Assembly (NCBI GenBank): GCA_963733135.1
Contig: CAVTBX010000009.1
Location: 1 to 64,000 of the forward strand
Origin: CAVTBX01 sp963733135
Lineage (GTDB): Bacteria > Actinomycetota > Thermoleophilia > Gaiellales > Gaiellaceae
Length of the DNA: 64,000 nt
Direction: 5' to 3'
Part shown: positions 42,731 through 49,879 of the stretch, one piece after another
Layout: each line of letters starts with the position of its first letter
How positions within the stretch are numbered: position 1 is the stretch's first letter
The notes under the pieces: generated by a model
The model's input: the letters and a program-made list of their open reading frames with translations, nothing else
Told to the model about the DNA's origin: nothing
The model's database searches: none
Made by a program: the position numbers and the translations under genes

Positions 42731-42825
42731 GGTTCGAAGCTACGTCAGCCGACTGTCTACCCGAGCCGCCGTGGCGCTCCCGTGATGCACTCGTGAGCGT
42801 TTCGGCACGAACGGTGCCAGGCACC
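42135..42825 (-). mobile_element. RAYT transposase flanked by REP-like palindromes
   Basis: Left palindrome 42135-42151: CCGGTGCC T GGCACCGG. Right palindrome 42813-42825: GGTGCC A GGCACC. They share a 13-bp core and bracket the transposase, the usual arrangement for a RAYT and its REP partners. From memory, GGTGCC(T/A)GGCACC palindromes accompany Y1 transposases in several phyla. The element sits between convergent maf and the mreB promoter. Confidence 0.7.
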
Positions 42826-42929
42826 TGGCCCTGGCCTCGGGTGACATGGCCGCGGTCGGACGGGCCAGATGCAGGGTTTTTCGCTCCTTGGACTACACTT
42901 GGGCGCTGGTCATGGGAGTTTGGGGCTAC

Positions 42930-43964
42930 ATGAGCGGGCTCGGGGGCCGCGAGATTGCGGTCGACCTCGGCACCGCGAACACGCTGGTCTACGTCCGGGG
43001 GCGCGGGATCGTGCTGTCCGAGCCGTCCGTCGTCGCGATCGACCAGCGCTCCGGCGAGGTGCACGCGGTCGGGATCGAGGCCAAGCGGATGCTCGGCCGC
43101 ACGCCGGGCACGATCTCGGCCATCCGTCCCCTCAAGGACGGCGTCATCGCCGACTTCGACGTGACCGAGCAGATGCTCCGCCACTTCATCCAGAAAGTGC
43201 ACCACAACCGCTTCGCGCACCCCCGGGTCGTCGTTTGCGTGCCCTCCGGGGTCACCGGCGTCGAGAAGCGCGCGGTGGAGGAAGCGACCCTCTCCGCCGG
43301 CGCACGCCAGGCATACCTGATCGAGGAGCCGATGGCTGCCGCGATCGGCGCGGGGCTCCCCGTCTCCGAGCCCACCGGGAACATGATCGTCGACATCGGC
43401 GGCGGCACCACCGAGGTCGCGGTCATCTCGCTCGGCGGCATCGTCGTCAGCCAGTCGATCCGGGTTGGCGGCGACGAGATGGACGAGGCGATCATGAGCC
43501 ACATCAAGAAGGAGTACAAGCTCCTGATCGGCCAGCAGACCGCGGAGGAGCTGAAGCTCGAGATCGGCTCGGCCTGGGATCTCAAGGAAGAGGTTCGGGC
43601 CGAGGTCCGTGGTCGCGACATGCTGACCGGCCTCCCGAAGACGATCGTGATCACCTCCGAGGAGGTGCGGCGCGCCCTCGACGAGCCGGTCACGCAGATC
43701 ATCGACGCGATCAAGTCGACGCTCGACAAGACCCCGCCTGAACTCGCCGCGGACATCATGGACCGTGGCATCGTCCTCGCCGGCGGCGGCGCGCTCCTTT
43801 CCGGGCTCGACATGCGCCTCCGCGAGGAGACCCTCATGCCTGTGCACCTGGCCGAGAGCCCCTTGACCTGCGTCGCAGTGGGCTCCGGGAAGAGCCTCGA
43901 GGAGTTCGAGGCGATCCACCGCTCCGCCAAGGCCCGCCAACGGAATGGAAAGCGCCGGTACTAG
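42930..43964 (+). CDS. mreB: Rod-shape-determining actin homologue MreB
   Basis: 344 residues from ATG 42930 (MSGLGGREIAVDLGTANTLV); an in-frame ATG at 42912 is an alternative, but GGGAG lies between the two at a usable distance for 42930. Phosphate-binding loops: VDLGTANTLVYVRGRG and MIVDIGGGTTEVAVISLG; adenosine motif GIVLAGGGALLSGLD. It assembles filaments that guide elongation cell-wall synthesis with MreC, MreD, RodA and PBP2, encoded next. Implies a rod-shaped cell. Confidence 0.96.
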   Translation: MSGLGGREIAVDLGTANTLVYVRGRGIVLSEPSVVAIDQRSGEVHAVGIEAKRMLGRTPGTISAIRPLKDGVIADFDVTEQMLRHFIQKVHHNRFAHPRVVVCVPSGVTGVEKRAVEEATLSAGARQAYLIEEPMAAAIGAGLPVSEPTGNMIVDIGGGTTEVAVISLGGIVVSQSIRVGGDEMDEAIMSHIKKEYKLLIGQQTAEELKLEIGSAWDLKEEVRAEVRGRDMLTGLPKTIVITSEEVRRALDEPVTQIIDAIKSTLDKTPPELAADIMDRGIVLAGGGALLSGLDMRLREETLMPVHLAESPLTCVAVGSGKSLEEFEAIHRSAKARQRNGKRRY

Positions 43965-44025
43965 CGGCGAACCGGGTTCGCTGACCCTCCCGGTCGGCCG
44001 AGGTTCTCACTAGACTCTGACCCCC

Positions 44026-44964
44026 GTGCCTCGGCAACGCACAGCACGGCTCCCCGTCCTGAGCTCATCCCGTCCGCGCCCCGAAGGCACCCGCCCTCGG
44101 AGCGGTGGGCCCCTGCGTCCGCGCCTCGTGGCGCTCGCGCTCGTGCTGCTGTCCCTCGCCCTCATCACGGTCTACTTCCGCGAGTCGTCCGAGGGAGGCA
44201 CGCTGCACGACGCACAGCGCATCGGCGTCAGCATCCTGACTCCCTTCGAGGTCGCCGGGGAGCGCGTCGCACGCCCGTTTCGCGACGCCTGGGGCTGGGC
44301 GTCAGACCTCGTCGACGCGAAGGAGGAGAACGCGCGTCTCCGCGAGGAGAACAAGCGCTACCGCGACGCCTATATCGGGAGCCAGACCGCCCAGGCCGAG
44401 CTCGAGCAGCTAAAGGATCAGTTCGCCTACATCGAGGGGCCGAGCTTCCCCACCGGCTACGACGCTGTGCCCACGGCGGTCATCGCCCGGCCCGCAAGCA
44501 TCTTCGCCCAGCAGGTCACGATCGCCGCCGGCTCCTCAGACGGCGTCCGGACCGACGATCCGGTCGTGACCGACGTTGGGCTCGTTGGCCTCGTGACCGA
44601 GGTAGCTTCGAACGCAGCCCAGGTACAGCTCCTGACCGATCAGGACAGCCATGTCTCGGCGCGCGTGCTCGGCGGCAGTGCCTTCGGGATCGTGGAGCGC
44701 GGTCCAAGCGACGGCTCGACCCTCGTCCTGAACCGCGTCCCGAAGGACGAGGTGGTCGAGGAGGGCGACATCGTAATCACCTCGGGCTGGCGGGTCGGCG
44801 GGCTGACATCGCTCTACCCGCGCGGAATCGCGATCGGCAAGGTGAGCGGGGTCAGCCGACGGGACGTCGATCTCTACACGCGGATCCAGGTGACCCCGTT
44901 CGTCGACTTCGACGCGCTCGAGCACGTCATCGTGCTGACGGGCGGCGAGACTCGGGAGCAGTGA
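44026..44964 (+). CDS. mreC: Cell-shape protein MreC
   Basis: 312 residues from GTG 44026. An Arg/Pro-rich cytoplasmic start (35 residues) precedes the single span LVALALVLLSLALITVYF. A coiled coil follows (DAKEENARLREENKRYRDAY), then the double beta-barrel domain (VTIAAGSSDGVRTDDPVVTD, GLVGLVTEVASNAAQV, PRGIAIGKVSGVSRRD). It scaffolds the elongasome outside the membrane. The stop overlaps the mreD start (GTGA). Confidence 0.94.
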   Translation: MPRQRTARLPVLSSSRPRPEGTRPRSGGPLRPRLVALALVLLSLALITVYFRESSEGGTLHDAQRIGVSILTPFEVAGERVARPFRDAWGWASDLVDAKEENARLREENKRYRDAYIGSQTAQAELEQLKDQFAYIEGPSFPTGYDAVPTAVIARPASIFAQQVTIAAGSSDGVRTDDPVVTDVGLVGLVTEVASNAAQVQLLTDQDSHVSARVLGGSAFGIVERGPSDGSTLVLNRVPKDEVVEEGDIVITSGWRVGGLTSLYPRGIAIGKVSGVSRRDVDLYTRIQVTPFVDFDALEHVIVLTGGETREQ

Positions 44965-45482
44965 CGGTCGGCGACGGTCTCAAAGCCGGCGGTGTGATGA
45001 CGCTGGCGGTGCTGCTCCAGGTGATGTTCGTCTCCGAGATCGAGGTGGCGAGCGGCCATCCTGACCTCGTGCTCGTCACGCTCGTCGCCGTGGCGCTCGG
45101 GCGCGGCCCGCTGATCGGGGCGGTGGTCGGCTTCTGGGCCGGCTTCGCCCTCGACCTGGCGACCTTCGAGATCCTGGGCCTGAACGCCCTTCTCCTGACG
45201 CTCGCCGGATACGGGGCCGGCCGGGTCGGCCAGGTGATGAGCAAGACCTCACCTCATCCGCCACTCATCGCCGTCGCGCTCGCGACCGTCGGGGTGCTGC
45301 TCGGCTCGGCGTTCCTGCACTTCGTCCTCGGCTCGACGGCGTCCGTGTCGACGCTCTTCGGACGGGTGCTCCTCCCGACGCTCGCCCTGAATCTGCTGCT
45401 CGCGTGGCCGGTTCACCGCCTGATCCGTCGCGTGTTCCCGCTTCCGGCTCGGGAGCGCAGGGAGGTGAGCGTCGCTGTCTAG
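44961..45482 (+). CDS. mreD: Cell-shape membrane protein MreD
   Basis: 173 residues, GTG 44961. It has five to six membrane helices, for example LVTLVAVALGRGPLIGAVVG, FWAGFALDLATFEILGLNAL and VALATVGVLLGSAFLHFVLG, the usual MreD profile. It partners MreC. The next gene begins within its last codons in another frame. Confidence 0.9.
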   Translation: MTVGDGLKAGGVMTLAVLLQVMFVSEIEVASGHPDLVLVTLVAVALGRGPLIGAVVGFWAGFALDLATFEILGLNALLLTLAGYGAGRVGQVMSKTSPHPPLIAVALATVGVLLGSAFLHFVLGSTASVSTLFGRVLLPTLALNLLLAWPVHRLIRRVFPLPARERREVSVAV

Positions 45483-47463
45483 CGTCTCGCACCGCCCGCC
45501 CCGCGGAAACCTGCCCGAGTTCCTCCCGCCCGACCCCAGGGTGGAGGAGCCCTACCGCGTCAGCCCTCAGATGGCCCTGCGGATCGCGATCCTCGGCGTG
45601 CTCGCTGTCGTGCTCTTCTGCGCGCTCTTCTTCCGCCTGTGGGCGCTCCAGGTGATCTCCGGCGAGCGCTACCTCGAGGACGCCAAGAACAATCAGGTGC
45701 GGACGTTCCGTGTGCCCGCCCAGCGCGGGACGATCGTCGACCGAAACGGCAACGTGCTCGTGTCGAACCAGCCCGGCACCCAGGTTCGGCTCTGGCCGGC
45801 TGCCTTCACGGACATGTCGGAAGCGGAGGTCACCGCTCAGTTCCGTCGGCTCTCTGGGCTCCTCGGCCTCGAGATGCGCGAGCTGCGTCAGGCACTCGCG
45901 CGCGGCGAGGCTGACCCCCTGACCCCGGTCGTCCTGAAGACGTCGGTTCGAGACCACAAGGTCAACTACCTCCTCGAGCACCAGCGCGAGTTCCCGGGCG
46001 TCCAGATCACGCCGGTTCAGCTCCGGAACTACGACATCGGCGCCACCGCTGCCCAGCTGCTCGGCTACGTGGGCGAGATCGACGCGAAGCAGCTGGAGGA
46101 GCGGGAGGACGCCGGGTACGCCGGCGGCGACATCATCGGCCAGTCCGGGGTGGAGGCGAGCTACGACCGCTACCTGCGCGGCCGGCCGGGCGTGGGGCAG
46201 GTTCGCGTCGACGCCGTCGGCCGTGTCACTAGCCGCCAGGAGTTCAGCCAGCTTGCACAGCCTGGATACTCCGTGAAGCTCACCCTCGACGGCGAGCTCC
46301 AGCAGGCGGCCGAGTCCGCGATCCAGTACGGGATCCAGCTCGCCCACGCCAACGGCGACTACTACGCGGACGGCGGTGCGGTCGTGGCGATGGACCCGCG
46401 CGACGGCGCGATCCTCGCGCTCGCCTCGAGCCCCTCGTACGACCCGGAGATCTTCGTCCGCCGCTCTGAGAAGGAGCTGAAGCGTCTCGCGGACCCGAGC
46501 GCCAATCACCCGTCCCTGAACCGGCCGCTGGCCGGTCTCTATCCGCCCGGCTCGACGTTCAAGCCCGTGACGGCGCTCGCCGCCCTCGAAACCGGGCTCG
46601 TGACTCCCCACGAGGTGATCCAGTGCGACCCGAGCTTCGAGGTGGCCGGGCAGACGTTCGCGAACTGGGATCCCTTCTACAACCAGTCGATCACGCTCGT
46701 GCCGGCGATCGCGATGTCGTGCGACACGTACTTCTACCGCCTTGCCATGCGCTTCTACGAGGCCGAGGGCTCGCCGCTCCAGCGCTGGGCACGGCGCATG
46801 GGGCTCGGTGTGCCGACCGGGATCGACGTCGGGCCCGAGGCGAAGGGTCTCATCCCGACCCCGACGTGGAGGCGGGGGTACTTCGACCATCCGTGGGACA
46901 AGGTCTGGCGGCCGGGCGACTCCGTGCAGCTCTCGATCGGCCAGGGCGACGTGCTGACGACCCCGCTCCAGATGGCGCGCCTGTACGCGCTGATCGCGAA
47001 CGGCGGGCAGCTCGTCGAGCCGCACTTCGTCTCGCAGATAGAAGAGCCGAGCCCGAACGAGCAGGCGCCCGTGGTCGTGCGGACGGTGCGCCCCAAGCCG
47101 CCGCGCGACGCGGGCCTCAATCCCGCCAACGTCCGGGTCGTCCAGGAGGGCCTCGTGGACGCAGCGCAGAACGGGAGCTACGGCACCTCCGCTGCCATCT
47201 TCGGCGGCTTTCCGGTCTCGATCGCCGGCAAGACCGGCACCGCCGAGAAGTGGCAGAAGATCCCGGGCTACCCGAATGGGAAGCTCCTCGACCAGGCCTG
47301 GTGGTGCGGGTATGGCCCGACGGGCGAGCCCGAGATCGTCGTGTGTGCGCTGATCGAAAACGGTGGTCACGGCGGTAGCGTCGCCGCGCCCGCCGCCATG
47401 CAGGTCTTCGCCCAGCACTTCGGCGTCGAGCCCACTCAGATCGGCGAGATCCACTCCGACTAG
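45475..47463 (+). CDS. mrdA: Penicillin-binding protein 2 (elongation transpeptidase)
   Basis: About 662 residues if it starts at CTG 45475, eight bases after a strong GGGAGGTG; the conventional alternative is GTG 45541 (640 residues). The added residues (HRPPRGNLPEFLPPDPRVEE) look protein-like. One span (ALRIAILGVLAVVLFCALFF), the PBP dimer domain, then the transpeptidase: active Ser in YPPGSTFKPVTAL (SxxK), SCDTYFYRLA (SxN-equivalent) and SIAGKTGTAEKW (KTG). It cross-links elongation peptidoglycan with RodA. CTG as start is inferred from spacing only. Confidence 0.95.
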   Translation: MSSVSHRPPRGNLPEFLPPDPRVEEPYRVSPQMALRIAILGVLAVVLFCALFFRLWALQVISGERYLEDAKNNQVRTFRVPAQRGTIVDRNGNVLVSNQPGTQVRLWPAAFTDMSEAEVTAQFRRLSGLLGLEMRELRQALARGEADPLTPVVLKTSVRDHKVNYLLEHQREFPGVQITPVQLRNYDIGATAAQLLGYVGEIDAKQLEEREDAGYAGGDIIGQSGVEASYDRYLRGRPGVGQVRVDAVGRVTSRQEFSQLAQPGYSVKLTLDGELQQAAESAIQYGIQLAHANGDYYADGGAVVAMDPRDGAILALASSPSYDPEIFVRRSEKELKRLADPSANHPSLNRPLAGLYPPGSTFKPVTALAALETGLVTPHEVIQCDPSFEVAGQTFANWDPFYNQSITLVPAIAMSCDTYFYRLAMRFYEAEGSPLQRWARRMGLGVPTGIDVGPEAKGLIPTPTWRRGYFDHPWDKVWRPGDSVQLSIGQGDVLTTPLQMARLYALIANGGQLVEPHFVSQIEEPSPNEQAPVVVRTVRPKPPRDAGLNPANVRVVQEGLVDAAQNGSYGTSAAIFGGFPVSIAGKTGTAEKWQKIPGYPNGKLLDQAWWCGYGPTGEPEIVVCALIENGGHGGSVAAPAAMQVFAQHFGVEPTQIGEIHSD

Positions 47464-47467
47464 TTCA

Positions 47468-48640
47468 ATGGCCACCAGAGTCCTCCAAGACCACGTCCGC
47501 CCACACGTCTCGTCGGAGATCACGACGGCGCTTCGCCACGTGGACTACCTGCTCCTCGCGGCCGCCGCGGCCCTTGTCGGCTACGGCCTCTGGGTTTTGC
47601 AGAGCGTCACGAGAGACGACGTGGCGGGCGACCCGAGCTACTTCGTCACGCGCCAGGGCGTGAACGTGGCGCTCGGCGTCGTCGCGTTCGTGGTGGTAGC
47701 GGCCGTCAGCCCCGACTTCTGGCGCCGGCACCGACGGACGCTCTACGGGATCCTCATCTTCCTCCTCGTCGTCGTCTTCGTCGCCGACGCGGTCCGCGGC
47801 TCGCAGCGGTGGATCGAGATCGGGTTCTTCCGCTTCCAGCCATCAGAGCTCGGGAAGATCCTCGTCGCGTTCTGTCTCGCCGGCTTCCTCGCGGACAATC
47901 ACCGCGAGGTGGGGCGCCTCCCGATCGTCCTGAAGGCGGTCGCGCTCGTCGGCTTCCCGGCCTTTCTCGTCTTCATCGAGCCCGACTTCGGCACGGCGCT
48001 CATGTACCTCGCCATCCTGGTGGTCGGGCTCTTCGTCGCTGGCGCGACCTGGTCGCACATGGCCGCGTTGCTCGCGACCGCAAGCGTGAGCGCAGCCGCC
48101 CTGCTCTGGGTTCTGCCGGGCGCAGGGCTCGACATCCTGAAGCCCTACCAGGTGCAGCGCCTGACCGGGTTCCTGAACCCTGACCTGGATCCGAGCGGGA
48201 CGACCTACAACATCACGCAATCGATCACGGCGGTGGGCTCGGGCGGGCTCGACGGCCGCGGCGTGGCGGGCGCGACCCAGACGAACCTCAACTACCTGCC
48301 CGAGCACGCGACGGACTTCATCTTCTCGTCGCTCGCCGAGCAGCGCGGGTTCTTCGGCGCCTCGATCCTGCTTCTGCTCTACGCGCTCGTCGTGTGGCGC
48401 GGGCTCAAGGTGGTCGCGATCGCGCCGGGCATCTTCGGAGCCGTCGTGGCCGCCTCGCTCGTCTTCTCGCTCGTCGTCCAGATCTTCGTGAACATCGGGA
48501 TGACGATCGGGATCGCGCCGATCACCGGCATCCCGCTCCCGTTCGTCTCTTACGGTGGCAGCTCGATGATCGTCAGCCTGATGATGGTCGGGGCGCTCGA
48601 GGCGATCCATATCCGCGGTCGCCTGGCCGGCCGGTCGTAG
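47468..48640 (+). CDS. rodA: Peptidoglycan glycosyltransferase RodA (SEDS family)
   Basis: 390 residues, ten membrane helices. Conserved pieces: GSQRWIEIGFFRFQPSELGK, FLVFIEPDFGTALMYLAIL (catalytic-loop Asp region), NITQSITAVGSGGLDGRG, LPEHATDFIFSSLAEQRGFF and GIAPITGIPLPFVSYGGSSM. It polymerises lipid II for elongation with PBP2. ATG 47468 follows the mrdA stop by 4 bp. Confidence 0.95.
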   Translation: MATRVLQDHVRPHVSSEITTALRHVDYLLLAAAAALVGYGLWVLQSVTRDDVAGDPSYFVTRQGVNVALGVVAFVVVAAVSPDFWRRHRRTLYGILIFLLVVVFVADAVRGSQRWIEIGFFRFQPSELGKILVAFCLAGFLADNHREVGRLPIVLKAVALVGFPAFLVFIEPDFGTALMYLAILVVGLFVAGATWSHMAALLATASVSAAALLWVLPGAGLDILKPYQVQRLTGFLNPDLDPSGTTYNITQSITAVGSGGLDGRGVAGATQTNLNYLPEHATDFIFSSLAEQRGFFGASILLLLYALVVWRGLKVVAIAPGIFGAVVAASLVFSLVVQIFVNIGMTIGIAPITGIPLPFVSYGGSSMIVSLMMVGALEAIHIRGRLAGRS

Positions 48641-48649
48641 GGAGGCTCG

Positions 48650-49498
48650 CTGGCCGCCCTCCCGGTCAAGCCGACCGCGATCTGGAGCGTCATCCGCGAG
48701 CTCCGCGTGGCCGCGGAGGATCTGCGTCCGCTGGTCGTGTCCGGCGAGGCTGAGGAGGCCGAGCGCCTCGGCGCGGCGCTCGGCGCGGGCGGCGAGGCCC
48801 GCTGGGTACGCGTCCTCGCCGGACGGGTGCCCTCGGACACCGAGATCGAGGGTGCGGCGCTCGTCCTCCACGTCGTTGCAGGCGCCCCGCCCGGCCCCGA
48901 AGACGAGGAAGTCTTTCGGCTGGCCGGCCGGAAGGACGTGCCGGTCGTCTGCGTCCTCCTCGGCGCGGGCCCCGAGGCGGTGACCGAGGTGCCGTACGTG
49001 CTCGCCACCGATGTGGTGGCGGTTCCGCCGGGTGAGCCGGCTCCGCTCGACCTCGTCGTTCGCCACGTGGCCGGTCAACTCGACGACAAGGCCTACGCGC
49101 TTGCGGGCAAGCTTCCGGCGCTCCGGCGCGAGGTCTCCGAGGACATCGTGGAGACGTTCGCGCGCCAGAACGGCATCCTCGGAGCCGCGGTCTTCATTCC
49201 GGGCGCCGACCTTCCCGTCATGACGCTGAACCAGATCCGGATGGTGCTTCGCCTAGCCGGCGCCTACGGGGAGGAGCTCGACCGGGAGCGTGCGGTCGAG
49301 ATCCTGGGTGTCGTGGGCGCCGGGCTCGGCTTTCGCGCGCTCTCGCGCCAGCTCGTTGGTCTCGTGCCGGTCGCCGGCTGGGCCGTGAAGGGCGCGATCG
49401 GCTACTCGGGCACGAAGGCGCTCGGCGAGGCCGGGATCCGCTACTTCGAAGCGGGCGGGCTACGCGCCGCAGGGGAGTCCGTCCGGTCCCGGTCCTAG
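48650..49498 (+). CDS. DUF697/YcjF-like membrane-associated protein
   Basis: About 282 residues if started at CTG 48650, which has GGGAGG 5 bp upstream right after the rodA stop; GTG 48707 is the nearest standard start but would drop PVKPTAIWSVIRELR. A Rossmann-like half (LVVSGEAEEAERLGAALGAG, LVLHVVAGAPPGPEDEEVF) is followed by the DUF697 hydrophobic half (ETFARQNGILGAAVFIPGAD, LVGLVPVAGWAVKGAIGYSG). The domain is often found beside small GTPases; the role is unknown. Location after rodA suggests a link to the cell envelope. Confidence 0.72.
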   Translation: MAALPVKPTAIWSVIRELRVAAEDLRPLVVSGEAEEAERLGAALGAGGEARWVRVLAGRVPSDTEIEGAALVLHVVAGAPPGPEDEEVFRLAGRKDVPVVCVLLGAGPEAVTEVPYVLATDVVAVPPGEPAPLDLVVRHVAGQLDDKAYALAGKLPALRREVSEDIVETFARQNGILGAAVFIPGADLPVMTLNQIRMVLRLAGAYGEELDRERAVEILGVVGAGLGFRALSRQLVGLVPVAGWAVKGAIGYSGTKALGEAGIRYFEAGGLRAAGESVRSRS

Positions 49499-49508
49499 CC
49501 TTCCGGCC

Positions 49509-49712
49509 ATGCCCCTGGAAGAGACCTGCGAGGCGCTCGAGATTCTCGCCATCGAAGAAGCAGACGCCTGGTTCGAATACCTCGAGGCGACACGCTGGCA
49601 CGGTGCCTCGGGGCGCTACGACGAAGTCGAGCCCTGGGCATGGGCCCGACTCAACCAGCGGCTTCGGGCCGTGGGCCTCCGGCGCGACGAGCTCCGGCCG
49701 GCCGCTGCGTAG
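49509..49712 (+). CDS. Small acidic hypothetical protein, 67 residues
   Basis: ATG 49509. Sequence MPLEETCEALEILAIEEADA then WFEYLEATRWHGASGRYDEV, with helical, Trp- and Glu-rich character and an Arg-rich end (LRAVGLRRDELRPAAA). No signal or membrane span. It begins 10 bp after the previous stop, so probably belongs to the rod operon. No family recognised. Confidence 0.55.
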   Translation: MPLEETCEALEILAIEEADAWFEYLEATRWHGASGRYDEVEPWAWARLNQRLRAVGLRRDELRPAAA

Positions 49713-49879
49713 GCTGGTCGCTGGTACCCTTCGAGAAGAGGCGGACCGGGGCCGCGGCTCATCCCGAGCCGGCGGCGTAGGTACACCGCAGATCCCATGA
49801 GTTTTGTGGCAGACACGCACGAGACAGGCCTGCGCCTTGAGGGCGCAGCTCTCGGCGTGCGCCCGAAAGGAGAAACTAC
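49713..49879. other. Leader region of rne
   Basis: 167 bp without a gene between the 67-residue protein and rne. It includes a GC-rich inverted segment (GGCCGCGGCTC .. GAGCCGGC) and the sequence CTTGAGGGCGCAGCTCTCGG. RNase E messages often have regulatory 5' leaders, but I see no specific known structure. Confidence 0.35.

Noticed and set aside
42135..42825. The RAYT as the mover of the CATGACGA elements
   Set aside because: Its own flanking palindromes (GGTGCC/GGCACC) differ from those elements in sequence and architecture, so no direct link can be claimed from this window.
45265..47523. 752-codon open frame on the minus strand
   Set aside because: Exact antisense of mrdA, whose SxxK and KTG motifs are unmistakable; the long frame reflects GC skew of codon positions.
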